DNA of 64,000 nucleotides from NCBI GenBank assembly GCA_905221605.1, contig CAJNDS010002142.1, forward strand, positions 266,001 through 330,000. Reading direction: 5' to 3'. This document shows positions 1-10,549 of this stretch, in pieces; the stretch's first letter is position 1; every line of letters starts with the position of its first letter. The notes beneath the pieces are model-generated. The model ran no database searches, was not told the origin of the DNA, and was given only the letters and a program-made list of their open reading frames with translations. Both the position numbers and the translations under genes were made by a program. Source of the DNA: Symbiodinium natans. Taxonomy: Eukaryota; Sar; Dinophyceae; Suessiales; Symbiodiniaceae.

Positions 1-70
1 AGACACCCTCATCCCCAAGGAGCCCTTCATACCCCTTGATCAAGGAAAGGAGCCCTTCTATTAGGACTTA

Positions 71-114
71 CTAAACCCTAAACCCTAAACCCTAAACCCT
101 AAACCCTAAACCCT
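71..114. repeat. CCCTAAA telomere-type array
   Basis: About six consecutive CCCTAAA units, C-rich strand on top. It sits inside the contig rather than at a visible chromosome end, since unique and repeat sequence lies on both sides. Confidence 0.9.
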
Positions 115-222
115 ATTTGCATAAGACCCAACATGTTCTCTTATCAGGGCAGTGCAGGGATCATTGCCTTTTGTCTGTTTCTTCTTAGTCTGTGTTGTTT
201 AGCGGTTCTGAATCAACTAGCA

Positions 223-1325
223 GTTTAAGGTTCAGGGTACTTATAACCCCTAATTGTGACTGCACGTAGAAGCCCCCTAAGTCCCCTAAGTAGGTTATAA
301 AGTAGACTCATAACTGTGGTTAGAAGTAAGACTAATATCTGTGGTAATTGGATTTCGAACTGTGGTTATAAGTAGACTTAGAACTGTGGTTATAAGTAGG
401 TTATGGTAGACTATAACTGTGGTTATAAGTGCCCATGCAATGTGGGGCCCTTCAGTTATAACTTCTGCAAGCCCATATACATGTAAGTTATATCTTAGTT
501 GGGGAAGTTAGCCTCAACATGTACACAAAAACAAACTTGGCCTTGTTAGGCGACATAAGTACAAAAAAGCGCGGCATTAATGAGAGAGATTAGCTATATG
601 TTTTTTGATGTTTTTTGTACATAGATGTATAATCGACACACAGTGTTTCGTATAGATACATATATACTTATCTTCTTCAGTATGTATCTTCTGGTGGATT
701 GGGCTTCCCTGCCTGAAAAAAGTATCGACGCGTTCTTTTTGTGGATACTTTTTCTGGATGTTCTCTTGCCTTCCCCTTGTGGCCCCCTTGTGGTCCGGGT
801 GGGCCGTTTTTGCTTGTGGTACGGGTCGGTTTCGTGGGATGTCTCGAGGATTTGCTTGTGGTACGCTTGTGGTCCCCTTGTGGTCCCCTTGTGGTCCGCG
901 TGTGGTCGGCTTGTGGTCAGCGTGTAGTCCGGTCGACCTCCCCTTGCAGCTGCTATATAACTTGCTCGGTATTCAGCTCCATACATACCAAAAGACACTG
1001 CATCATTTTTTCTTTACGTGACATGTTTCTAACAAAATCATGTGAAATCCTGTAGTTTCCACGCTACTCCAGCCCTTTCTTAAAAAGTATATGAAACATA
1101 GCCCTCGACCTCCATGTGACTGAAACCTTACAAAATGCAGCATTTTTTAGTTATCCAAGTTAGCTAACTTGGCATGACTTAGTTATAACTGATACCGTCC
1201 AGTTATCCAAGTTGCTCGATTTATAACTCTGACAACACATCTTATAAATTATGTTATAAGTTATGTTGCAGAAGATATAACTTGCTCTGTAACTAAAGGG
1301 CCCCACATTGTGAACCTCCAAGTAA
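223..1325. mobile_element. Long member of fold-back family D (about 1.1 kb)
   Basis: The left part (223-435) closely resembles the short D copy at 37374-37500, sharing the run that starts GGTTCAGGGTACTTATAACC. The right end is TGAACCTCCAAGTA, the usual D terminus. Inside, GCAATGTGGGGCCC near 433 is mirrored by GGGCCCCACATTG near 1300, and GTTATAA-rich arms extend from both. The centre (770-925) holds a tandem run of CTTGTGGTCC-like units. The interior has no telomeric repeats. Open frames of 100-134 codons exist on both strands, but none shows a transposase motif I recognise. It may be a longer relative from which the 100-bp D copies derive. Confidence 0.5.
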
Positions 1326-1744
1326 GGGGGGTCATACAGTAAGGGGCGCTGTGGGGAGTCAGGGTTTAGGATTTGGGGAATTAGTTGCTTCGGTTTGTAG
1401 GGTTCAGGGTAGAGGGGTAAGAGTAGGCTCAGGGCTGGGGCTTCAGGGTTTAGAGTCCTCGAAACCCTAACCTTAAACCCAAAACCTGTAAACCCTAAAC
1501 CCTATACCCCATACCCCATACCCTAAATCCTAAACCCTAAATCCTAACCTGGGTAACTTGGTTTGGTGTCTCGAAGCTCCAGATCCTAAACCTTACGCGG
1601 GCGCCCAACATGTCTCGCTCGAAGCATGAAGGGTTCAGGGCTTAAGGGTATTCGGGTTTAGGGCTTCCGGCTTAAGGCTCACACAGGGGCCTGAGCCCTT
1701 CCTCTTGTTGTGGACTGATTAGTGCACAGTCTCCTGTTTGTTGT
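1326..1744. repeat. Degenerate telomere-like tract
   Basis: Broken TTTAGGG and CCCTAAA units on both strands with short unique pieces between. No exon is supported here. Confidence 0.6.
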
Positions 1745-1858
1745 CTAGGATGCCCAGTAGTACCCTTATTCCCTTTTTTGGGGGGTTTAGGTTCCCTTAT
1801 AAACCCCTTTAAGCAGAAAAGGGCACCCTTTTTAAGCCTGGGTTACTGGGCAGCCTAG
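1745..1858. mobile_element. Fold-back element family B, copy 1
   Basis: It begins CTAGGATGCCCAGTAGTACC and ends GGTTACTGGGCAGCCTAG, an imperfect inverted pair. The body (TTCCCTTTTTTGGGG, then AAGGGCACCCTTTTT) matches the copies at 31383-31508 and 32831-32945 almost base for base. Confidence 0.75.
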
Positions 1859-2024
1859 TTCATAGGTGACCTGCAAACAGGGTCTTCGGGTTCGGGGGCT
1901 GAGTCATTGGGAAGGCTGACGATCATAGTCGAGGCGTCTAAGCTCTAAACCCTTGAGCCCAAAACCCTAACCTGGTTTAGGGTTTAGGGTTTAGGCTTTA
2001 GGGTTTGGGGCTGAACCTCTGCAG

Positions 2025-2063
2025 AGGATGGAGTTGGAGATGCAGCAGTCCACGCTGCAGGAG
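2025..2063 (+). CDS. Candidate coiled-coil exon
   Basis: After CTCTGCAG the frame reads RMELEMQQSTLQE and stops four codons on. It is rich in Glu, Gln and Leu. The donor would be GAG|GG, which is not a clear splice site, so the call is weak. Confidence 0.3.
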
Positions 2064-2105
2064 GGGCCTTGAAGACTTGTGGAGCGTGTCTCTGTGTGGG
2101 CTGCC

Positions 2106-2193
2106 TACTTGGAGCTTCATGGATAGTTCTGAGTAGCGGTAGCGGTTACAAGCTATTTAGGGTGCTTCCAACCCTACTTCTGGCTACACGTAA
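2106..2193. mobile_element. Fold-back element family D, short copy
   Basis: Ends TACTTGGAGCTTCATGG and GTAAACCTCCAACT form the D-type inverted pair, with the usual GTAGGGTT-like body between. Confidence 0.55.
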
Positions 2194-2512
2194 ACCTCCA
2201 ACTAAACCCTAAACCCTAAACCCTAAATCATATAGTCAGAGCTGGGTCGTCTTGCGTTATAAGGATGATAGCTTGGGTTGTAAACCGCGTCTCACTCTAG
2301 TTCGAGAAGTAGCCAGGCTAGCTTCTTGGGGTGTTTCCTATTATTCCTTTTCCCTTGTTTGGGTTCATAAGACCCTGCACACAAATGCTGTTCAAAAGGG
2401 TCTAGGGTTTAGGGTTTCGGGTTTAGGGTTTCGGGTTTAGGGTTTAGGGTTAGGGTTTAGGGTTTAAAGGCCAACCCAGGTAGGTGGGCCCGGTACATGG
2501 GCACTATATAAG

Positions 2513-2582
2513 GTATATATATATATATATTATGTATATATATATATATATGTATATTATGTATATATATATGTATATTATG

Positions 2583-2612
<30 letters not shown>
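2513..2612. repeat. AT microsatellite
   Basis: Alternating TA with periodic TATGTATATTATG interruptions. Confidence 0.9.
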
Positions 2613-2614
<2 letters not shown>

Positions 2615-2767
2615 TCGGGGCTCTCTAGGGGAGTAAGCTTAATGGTCCCTTCTAGGGGGTCCCTCCTTGCACCCTCAACAGTCTAAGCCCTCATCGACCC
2701 GCTCAACCCCAAGAGCAGGCCAGAAGACTGATCTCATGTCTCTGGTACCAAGACTCAGAGGTTCATG

Positions 2768-2843
2768 TAGGGTTTAGGGTTTAGGGTTTAGGGTTTAGGG
2801 TTTAGGGTTTAGGGTTTAGGGTTTAGGGTTTAGGGTTTAGGGC
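2768..2843. repeat. TTTAGGG array
   Basis: About ten near-perfect TTTAGGG units, G-rich strand on top. Confidence 0.9.
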
Positions 2844-3216
2844 TTTAAGTAGGGCTATGAGTACCCCGAACGATAATGTTAGCCCTACGTAGAACTACCC
2901 AAATGAACCTCCAAGTAAGAACCTCAAGCGGCCTGGACTTAGCTGGTTCAGTGTCGGGTACCAGGTATGCCCTTGGAAACTTTGACATTTGTTATACTGA
3001 GGATCTAAGGAACATCTTCAGAAGGTTTGAAGTTTTAAAGGGGTCAGGTAGAATACCCTAAAACGCTAGATCCCTGAAAAAGCGCTAAGAACCAGTCCCA
3101 AAAAGCTCCCCAAGAAATCTGAAACCCTAAACAACCCTAAGAAAACTCCCTAAGCCCTAAACCCTAAATCCTAAACCCTAAACCCTAAATCCTAAACCAT
3201 AAACCCCCTGAGCCAG

Positions 3217-3288
3217 GAGAAGTGCGGACTCCTGGAAGCTCATGCCCAGGAGCTTCTTCAGGAGGAGGGCGCCGTCCAGCTCGAGGAG
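3217..3288 (+). CDS. Candidate coiled-coil exon
   Basis: The acceptor is GAGCCAG|GAG and the donor GAG|GTCCAG, both phase 0. The 24 codons begin EKCGLLEAHAQELLQEE, with Leu/Ala at heptad-like spacing and many Glu/Gln. (CCCTAAA)n lies upstream and (TTTAGGG)n directly downstream. No named family is recognised. Confidence 0.45.
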
Positions 3289-3604
3289 GTCCAGGCCCGG
3301 AAGAGGGTTTAGGGTTTAGGGTTTAGGGTTTAGGGTTTGGGGTCCCCCGCCCCCCTCTCCACCCCCCCTCCCCACCCCCCTTCCCCGGTTACTAGGCACA
3401 GATACCAGATATTATATACATATATATATATATAGCAAGAGAGAGACGGAGAGAGAGCAAAAACAATAAGAAGACAAACAAATATGAACAAAGAGAGCAA
3501 GAGAACGATGACGAAAGAAAAAGAAGGAGAGGGAGCCCCCTTATGATCCCGAAGGTCAGCCTTACTTTTTCCCAGAAGGGACAAGTAGGGAAAGAGTAGC
3601 TAGT

Positions 3605-4300
3605 GTAAACCCTAAACTCTAAACGGTCTACATCCAAAACCTATAAACCCAAGAATCAAGCCTATGGACCCCAATATGCAAACCCTCTCTGTACTCCTGA
3701 ACCCTATAAACCCTAAAGCCTGTAAACCCTTTACCTTTTAAACCCTAAGCCCGGTACACCCTGAACCCTATGAGGGCCCTCTAAACCCTAAACCCATCAA
3801 AAACCCTGAACCCCACAAACCCTAAACCCTACAAACCCAAATTTAAGCCCTCTCAACTGCAAGCACCGAAACCCTTTGACCCTTAAACCCACCCTAAACC
3901 CGAAGCCCTTCAAGCCCCAAAAGCCCTTAAAACCCAATCTAAACCCTAAACCCTAAACCCGAAGCCCTTCAAGCCCTAAAGCCCTTAAGACACTATCTGC
4001 AAAACCTAAACCCTAAACCCGAAGCCCTTCAAGCCCTGAAAACCCTACACCCTAAACCCCCTAAGCCCTATATATGAACCCTAAACCCTCAACCTTTTAA
4101 ACCCTAGAAAAACCCTAAACCCTGTAAACCCTAAACCCTGAACCCTAAACCGCTGAAAACCCTAAACCCTAAACCCTGCTTAAAACCTCTATAAATCCTA
4201 ACTACACCCTAAGCCCAAGAAAAACCTCAAACCCTAAACCCTGAACCCTAGACCCTATATAAACCCTAAACCCTTGAAACCCTTTGAAACCCCTAACCCT
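3605..4300. repeat. Degenerate CCCTAAA-rich stretch
   Basis: Roughly 700 bp of variants of CCCTAAA (CCCTATAAAC, GAAGCCCTTCAAG, CCCTGAACC) with little unique sequence. The unit AAACCCGAAGCCCTTCAAGCCC recurs near 3900, 3960 and 4020, a local higher-order repeat of about 60 bp. Confidence 0.7.
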
Positions 4301-4306
4301 GCGCAG

Positions 4307-4374
4307 GCCTCGGAAATGCCGGGGGCCTCAGGGAGCCGAGCTTCTCTGCGGCGGACGGCGTATGGTTACCGGCG
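4307..4374 (+). CDS. Candidate exon in a telomeric bracket
   Basis: The acceptor CTGCGCAG|GCC opens a frame starting ASEMPGASGSRASLRRTAY. It is bracketed by C-rich units upstream and G-rich units downstream. The donor is unclear. Serine- and arginine-rich; no family recognised. Confidence 0.35.
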
Positions 4375-4657
4375 GGTTTAGGGTTCGTTAATGTTTTCAG
4401 GGGTTTTTGGTTTAGGGTTTAGGGTTCGTTAGGGTTTTCAGGGTTTTCAGGGGCTTAGGGTTTAGGGTTTTCAGGGGTTTAGGGATTAGGGTTCAACAGG
4501 GTTTTCAGGGGTTTAGGGTTTAGGGTTCAGGGTTTAGGGTTTAGGGTCCATTAGGGGTTTCAGGGGTTTAGGGTTTAGGGTTTAGGCTTGGGAGAACTTC
4601 AATAGGGCCCATGGGAGCTCAGGAGTGCCCTGGTTCCCGAAACGCCCGGCTTCAGGG

Positions 4658-4976
4658 CTTTAGGTCTTTAGGGCTATGGGGCTTTAGGGCTTTAGGGCTT
4701 TAGGGCTTTAGGGCTTTAGGGCTTTAGGGCTTTAGGGCTTTACGGCTTTAGGGCTTTAGGGCTTAGGGCTTTAGGGCTTCAGGGCTTTAGGGCTTAGGGC
4801 TTTAGGGCTTTAGGGCTTCAGGGCTTTAGGGCTTTAGGGCTTTAGGGCTTCAGGGCTTTAGGGCTTTAGGGCTTTAGGGCTTTAGGGCTTTAGGGCTTTA
4901 GGGCTTTAGGGCTTTAGGGCTTTAGGGCTTTAGGGCTTTAGGGCTTTAGGGCTTTAGGGCTTTAGGGCTTAGGGCC
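4658..4976. repeat. Array of an 8-bp telomere variant, CTTTAGGG
   Basis: About 38 nearly uniform units of CTTTAGGG, one base longer than the telomeric heptamer, with rare TTCAGGG and short-unit interruptions. Uniformity over 300 bp implies amplification from one variant unit. Confidence 0.9.
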
Positions 4977-5275
4977 CTAATCCCTAAACCCTAAACCTTA
5001 AACCCAATCGAAGCTAAAGCACGTCCTGCCTAACCCTCGTCACTCCCCACCGTCGTCAACAACCGCCCACGGGCTCAGGGAGGAAGGTTCTCGATGTTTA
5101 CCTGCTTACGGCTTTCGTCTCTATCCTAGACCCTACCCTTGAAGCTATAAACCCGCAACCCCAAACCCTAAATCCTAAACCCTAACCCTAAACCCTAAAC
5201 CCTAAACCCCTACTTTGAAACACCAAAACTCCTTCTTGACCCCGATCCCGAAGCCTGATAAGCCTCAAATCCTCT

Positions 5276-5442
5276 ACTATCAGGGATCGGAATAGATACT
5301 AATCGTATTCCCCTTTGGTCCCTTTATCATTATACTATATTACCCCCCCCCCCCGCCCCGCCCAAAAAAACCTATTCCAAGTATCATTATGCTTTCATAA
5401 CCCCCAAAACCCCTATTCTAATTATTAAGGCCCCAAAGCCTC
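5276..5442. mobile_element. Fold-back element family I, copy 1
   Basis: Left part reads ATCAGGGATCGGAATAGATACTA and ATTCCCCTTTGGTCCC; the right part ends TATTCTAATTATTAAGGCCCC. The same order of motifs recurs at 48623, 49636, 58596 and, weaker, 37231. A poly-C run interrupts the middle. Confidence 0.6.
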
Positions 5443-5448
5443 TAAACC

Positions 5449-5515
5449 CTAAACCCTAAACCCTAAACCCTAAACCCTAAACCCTAAACCCTAACCCTAA
5501 ACCCTAAACCCTAAG
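5449..5515. repeat. CCCTAAA array
   Basis: About nine units, C-rich strand on top, ending just before the exon-like island at 5528. Confidence 0.9.
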
Positions 5516-5527
5516 TCAACACCCCCA

Positions 5528-5609
5528 GCGCCCAGTTTCGCGCGCCGGCGGGGGCAGGCTGAGAGGTGGCGCCGCGACGTCGAAGAAGCGCAGGCCTGTC
5601 TGGAAGCTT
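5528..5609 (+). CDS. Candidate exon, frame uncertain
   Basis: GC-rich island after ACCCCCAG|CGC. One frame gives a basic, Arg/Lys-rich peptide; another gives RRRGQAERWRRDVEEAQAC, which looks coiled-coil and stops at TAG. I cannot choose between them. Confidence 0.3.
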
Positions 5610-6055
5610 AGGTTTTAGGGTTTTTGCCCTAAAACCTGAACCCTAAACCCTGAACCCTAAACCCTAAACCCTAGCCCTAAACCCTAAACCCTAAAACCTA
5701 CCCCGTCGGGATGTTTCGGGTTTAGGGTTGCCAGCTCAGCATGGGTGCTGAGCCCTTCATGTTGGGTTAGGTGCAGGGTTTCGGGTTTAGGACGTTCCCC
5801 CCCCCCCCCACGTTTGCTAAATGAAGCCATAAAGGGGCCGAAGGGCTTATCAGGGCTTGTTGGAGATTATTGGTTCTGAGAAAGTACCCTAATCGCTGAA
5901 CCCTGATAGCTTCTTTAGCTTCATGGGTACTTCTCAATCTGCTTGAACACTCGCAGGTTTGTTTGCACTCAAGAAAACCCTAAGCCCTAAGCCCTAAACC
6001 CTCAACCCTAAACCGATCTCAGTCTGTGGGGAGTCCTCAACCCTAAACCTTAATC

Positions 6056-6138
6056 CCTAAACCCTAAACCCTAAACCCTAAACCCTAAACCCTAAACCCT
6101 AAACCCTAAACCCTAAACCCTATAAACCCTAAACCCTA
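6056..6138. repeat. CCCTAAA array
   Basis: About eleven units immediately upstream of the exon at 6159. Confidence 0.9.
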
Positions 6139-6158
6139 TTCCTAAACCCGTGCCCCAG

Positions 6159-6209
6159 AACTTGGCGACCATTTGGCGATGCCAGGAGGAGAACCTAGCC
6201 TTGAGGCAG
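6159..6209 (+). CDS. Candidate coiled-coil exon
   Basis: The acceptor is GTGCCCCAG|AAC and the donor CAG|GCTTGC (GC type), phase 0 at both ends. It reads NLATIWRCQEENLALRQ. Flanked by CCCTAAA units upstream and TTTAGGG units downstream. Confidence 0.45.
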
Positions 6210-6245
6210 GCTTGCGCTCGACTGGCGAGTCCGGGCCTTGGTGTG

Positions 6246-6362
6246 TGTTTAGGGTTTAGGGTTTAGGGTTTAGGGTTTAGGGTTTAGGGTTTAGGGTTTA
6301 GGGTTTAGGGTTTAGGGCTTGGGGTTTGGGGTTTGGGGTTTAGGGTTTAGGGTTTAGGGTTT
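6246..6362. repeat. TTTAGGG array
   Basis: About sixteen units, a few mutated to TTTGGGG, starting soon after the exon at 6159. Confidence 0.9.
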
Positions 6363-6457
6363 AGAGCCACTTGGAGGTTCATGGGTAGATAGGCTTACAA
6401 GAGCAGATGCCATACTTGTACTTGCAAGCCGAATTACAACTACACATGAACCTCCAA
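6363..6457. mobile_element. Fold-back element family D, short copy
   Basis: CCACTTGGAGGTTCATGGG at the left faces ACACATGAACCTCCAATT at the right. Confidence 0.6.
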
Positions 6458-6516
6458 TTCGGATCAAAGGGTGCGGTGCATGGATCCAGCATGCTCTGGA
6501 CGTCGAGGTTAGCAGG

Positions 6517-6621
6517 GACTCCAATACCCCTTATTTCAGGAACAATCCTTAAGAATATGAGAGGGCTCCTTATATTGTTTAAGGAATAATCCTTAATTCA
6601 GGAGTATTGGAGTCTCTGGGT
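6517..6621. mobile_element. Fold-back element family C, copy 1
   Basis: GGGACTCCAATACCCCTTA at the left mirrors GGAGTATTGGAGTCTCTGG at the right, with TTAAGGAATAATCCTTAA in the right arm. Related copies lie at 19790, 25493, 51616 and 59631. Confidence 0.7.
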
Positions 6622-6993
6622 TCACCGCACCCTGGACACTAGAGTTTAGGCTTCAGGGGCACTTTGCCTCTGACCTTCACGGCAAGATTTGGATGTATTG
6701 TGTTGAGCTCAAAACGCATGATGTTTGTTTTAGGGTTTAGTGTGTAATGTTTCGGGTTTGGGGTTTGTCTTTTTTGGGGTTTATATAGAAACACCCACCC
6801 TTTGGAAAACCGATGGCATGCGGTTGGCGCGGTCCAAAATCAACCCAAACCCCAAAGCCTACATAAGCCCGACACCCTGCAAATCAAGCCTTTGCCTCAA
6901 ACCCAACCCTAAACCCTAAACCCTAAACCCTAAACCCCTAAACCCTAAACCCTAAACCCCCTAAACCCTAAACGCCCCTCAGTCAGGTTCCAG

Positions 6994-7036
6994 GCAACGT
7001 CTCGAAGTGCAGTCAGAAGAGCTTGTCCGACGCGAG
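6994..7036 (+). CDS. Candidate coiled-coil exon
   Basis: The acceptor TTCCAG|GCAACG leaves one base before the frame QRLEVQSEELVRRE; the donor is GAG|GCCAGG (GC). Bracketed by CCCTAAA upstream and TTTAGGG downstream. Other acceptors within 12 bp would change the frame. Confidence 0.4.
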
Positions 7037-7063
7037 GCCAGGGGCTTCGGCTTTCGGGTTTAG

Positions 7064-7160
7064 GGTTTAAGGTTTAGGGTTTAGGGTTTAGGGTTTAAGG
7101 TTTAGGGTTTAGGGTTTAAGGTTTAGGGTTTAGGGTTTGGGGTTTAGGGTTTAGGCCTTG
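7064..7160. repeat. TTTAGGG array
   Basis: G-rich units with regular TTTAAGG variants, downstream of the exon at 6994. Confidence 0.85.
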
Positions 7161-7985
7161 GGGGACTTTGGGCTTGGAGCACCAAGTCCGTAAGGAGGAG
7201 CCCGATATGCCTTAGTTTACACTCAGTTTTCTGCTACTAAAGTTTGCCTTTAGGGTTTTTTAACGTTAAAAAACCCTAAATTAGGGTTTTTTAACGTTAC
7301 AAAACCCTGTTTGCCTTGTGCAAAAATGAGCAAAGAGGACGCCGACATGACATGATTTAGGGTGCTTTCTGTCACGGAGGGGTTCGTCTCGGTCCCTTTG
7401 TGAGTTTTCGATCTTATTATAAGGTTTAGAACTTATGCGGTTCAGGGCTTGGAGTTTAGGGTTTAGGGTTTGGGGTTTAGGGTTCGGGTCCACATGTTTG
7501 CAGTATCGCAACCCGATATCACCCATGAGGGCATTGGCAATCATTATTCGTTTAGTGGGACCTTACTTAGAGCAAAGCGTCTACACCTTGGGTGTTTGTA
7601 TGATTCCATTCTGTTTTCCCCTACAAAAGCTTGCTGAATGGCCTTCACAAGGCTGCCCTTATATAACCCTAAACAGTCCAGGCTCTGATATCTTCTGATC
7701 GTTTCGCGGGTGTGGGCCGGGTAGCGTGAAAGCCCTACAACTCTATTGCCCCGAAAGCCGCCAAAGCTGGCCTGTGAAAAGCCTGAAGCCCTAAACCCCT
7801 GTGAAAGCTTCAAGCCTCTAACTTTCCAACCCCTAAAAACCCTCAAGCCCTACACCCCTCAAGCCCTTCAAGGCCCTAAGCCCTAAACCCTAGCCCTAAA
7901 ACCTAAACCCTAAAACCCTGGACGGAAAACCTAAACTCTAAACCCTAAACCCAGAAGCCCCTGAAGCCCGTCCTTCTGCAAGCAG

Positions 7986-8015
7986 GTCCTTCGAGCCTCG
8001 GAGCAGCTTCATGAG
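7986..8015 (+). CDS. Candidate micro-exon
   Basis: GCAAGCAG|GTC opens VLRASEQLHE, closed by GAG|GCTCAG, phase 0 at both ends. The frame stays open past the donor for nine or more further codons. Bracketed by C-rich then G-rich repeats. Confidence 0.4.
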
Positions 8016-8636
8016 GCTCAGGACGTCAAACATGCACGGGTGCATGGTGTTTCGAGGTTAGGGTTTAGGGCCAGTTTAGGGTTTAGGGTTTAGGGTTCAG
8101 GGTTTGGGGTTAGGGTTTCGGGTTTCGGGTTTCGGGTTTGGGGGCTTAGGGTTTAGGAGATTTCATGTTTCTTCGGCTTTTGCTTGCGGCTGTAGGGCTC
8201 ATGGAGTTTTAAGGTTTCACAGTGCTTAGAGTATTTGTGGGGGGGGGGGAGTAGGGCTGCGGGGTTCAGGGTTTAGGGTTTAGGGTTTAGGGTTTGGGGT
8301 TCGGGGTTTGGGTACGTAGATTTAGGGTGTTGGGGTTCAGGGTGGTGGGGTTTGTGGGAGCTTAACGGAGTAGCAGAGTGGGTGGGGGATTAGGCTTTAC
8401 GGTTTCGGGCTGTTGCTCAATTTTCTTTGGGGTAGCTTTTGGAAGCATGTAGAGACTTGCGGTTCTGCACTTTAGGGTTTAGGGTTAGGTAAGCTAGGAT
8501 GTATCAAACGATAACGCTCAATCTGGAAACCCTAAACCCTAAACCCCAACGCCTCCCATGATACAGAGCCCTCACGTGGACGCCCTTAATACTTGTTAAG
8601 TAGGTTGGGTTGTGGGGGGCAGTCAGTCTGAGACTT

Positions 8637-8739
8637 TACTTGGAGGTTCATGGGTACTTGTAAGTAGGGTTATACGTAGGGTAGCTGCGGTGATAGCCCT
8701 TAATTCGGGTACCGATAACCCTACTTGAACCTCCAAGTG
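8637..8739. mobile_element. Fold-back element family D, short copy
   Basis: TACTTGGAGGTTCATGGG at the left and TTGAACCTCCAAGTGG at the right, with GTAGGGTTATACGTAGGG inside. Confidence 0.75.
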
Positions 8740-9500
8740 GGTCTCCCATCTCCGGCACTATGTCATGCCTCCTGTGGTTGGCTTGTTCTACTTGGAGCTT
8801 CCTTTTGACTTAGTAAGTCTACCTAGTCTCCCCTTCAAACCCTATGGTGATGCGCAGACGTGTTTCAAAGCCCAGCCTCGGAGGAGAACCCGAACCCCAG
8901 ACTCTAAGCCCACTTGACGATGGGCATATTGTGTGAACATCTCCAGGGGCTTCATTATTGGTTTTATGGTTTAGGGTTCAGGGCTAGAGTTTAGGGTTTA
9001 GTCGCTTCATGTTTTGTTGCTGACAAGTCGGCAACGAGGCCGACAAGTCAAAAGCAAACAACTGTTATGAGCATGTGCATTTTTCAAGTTCGGTTCGAGA
9101 CTCTGTATGTGTTGTTGCTAGGGGCGGAGGGGAGTGCGTTAACGGGCGTTTCGAATTACTCAACCCTGGCAAGCCTCCTGAATACTGAAGGCCCCAAACA
9201 CCTAACCCTCTCAAGCTGTAAATCCTAGACTCCTAGACATTGTTCAACCACCCTTTTATCTAAAACCCTCAACCCTACACCCCAAACCCCTAAACCCGAA
9301 AATCTCAAGTTGGCCGAGACCCCTTGGTCGCTAAACTACCGGGTTTAGGGTCTAGGGTTTAGGGTTTAGGCTAGGGAACCCCCAAAACCCTATACACTAA
9401 ACCCGAGACTCTCAAGCTGGGCTTCGTCATCCCCGACGCCGGTTCCCCAAAGACCCTCAACCCTCAACCCTAAACCCTAAACCCTAAACCCTAAACCCCA
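8740..9500. other. Intronic or intergenic stretch, mostly degenerate
   Basis: Scattered broken TTTAGGG/CCCTAAA units and unique AT/GC-balanced pieces. No exon with clear splice signals was found. Confidence 0.4.
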
Positions 9501-9516
9501 AAGCTTTTTGGAGCAG

Positions 9517-9540
9517 GAGCTGTCGGAGAAGCTCCTGGAA
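9517..9540 (+). CDS. Candidate micro-exon
   Basis: TTGGAGCAG|GAG opens ELSEKLLE, closed by GAA|GCACCT (GC donor), phase 0. At 24 nt it is too short to stand alone, but composition and splice style match its neighbours. Confidence 0.35.
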
Positions 9541-9595
9541 GCACCTGGCCAAAGTAGCCCTTGGCTTGGCTGCTAGTGCTTTGGGGCTTTTGGTG

Positions 9596-9925
9596 TTTAC
9601 AGGGTTTTACAGGTTTTATGGGGTTTTATGGGTTTTATAGGGTTTTATAGTTTTATAGGGTTTCATAGGGTTTTATGGGGTTTTGCAGGGTCTTACAGGG
9701 TTTCATAGGGTTTTATAGGGTTTACCCGGGTTTTATGGGTTTTTTTAGGGTTTTGCAGGTTTTTACCGGGTTTTACGTGGTTTTATAGGGTTTTATAGGG
9801 TTTATAGGGTTTATAGGGTTTATAGGGTTTATAGGGTTTATCGGGTTTATAGGGTTTATAGGGTTTATAGGGTTTATAGGGTTTATAGGGTTTACAGGGT
9901 TTACAGGGTTTATAGGGTTTTAGGT
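9596..9925. repeat. Array of TTTATAGGG-type units
   Basis: Irregular GGGTTTTATAGG units on the left become regular GGGTTTATA 9-mers on the right, a second lengthened variant of the telomeric unit. Confidence 0.85.
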
Positions 9926-10433
9926 TTAGGGAAAGCAAATAGCTATTCACACCATGCCACTGCGAACACTGGCCACCACTTCCTTCCTGGCAGACCCTTT
10001 GTGGCTCAATTGATTCCTGCCACATGGTCAAGGAACATACTGCAAGCATCGTGGACTGATAAGAAAGGCGTGTAGCTCAGCCCAATTTGGAAGCTAGGCT
10101 AGCTGCGAAGGACTTCTGCGACGTGCCTAGTATCGACACATACTGAGCTTCAACAGTCCAAGTCCCAGAATGCAAAACACATTCCCTATTCCACTTCACT
10201 ACTCGAAACACCTAGCAACTCCACACTCCAGCTTACCAATTCCTAATATATGTACCCTTTAAAGGCCTCCAAGTAAGCTTCTTTGTATTGCCTTTTAACC
10301 CGAAGCCCCAAGCCCTAAGCCCTAAACGCTAAGCACCTAGTAGAATACACCCATGAAGAGACTATGTAAACCCTAATATTATATACCCATGACCCTAAAC
10401 CCATGAAGGGACGATGTAGGGCTTCTTATTAAG

Positions 10434-10496
10434 CAAATAGTAGATTACCCTTCATAAGGAAGAATATTTTTTGGGGGGTTCTTAAGCAAGTAGTAG
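10434..10496. mobile_element. Fold-back element family E, partial copy
   Basis: It contains AAGGAAGAATATTTTTTGGG and ends GGTTCTTAAGCAAGTAGTAG. The left arm has only AAGCAAATAGTAG. Compare 46248-46371. Confidence 0.5.
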
Positions 10497-10510
10497 AAGC
10501 CAGAGTAGAG

Positions 10511-10549
10511 ATGTCCTCGGATGATAGCACAGCGGCCGCAGCGGCCGAG
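10511..10549 (+). CDS. Exon 1 of the nine-exon model
   Basis: ATG follows CAGAGTAGAG. It reads MSSDDSTAAAAAE with donor GAG|GCTTCG. An AG just before the ATG could serve as a trans-splice acceptor, as dinoflagellate mRNAs carry a spliced leader. Confidence 0.4.
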
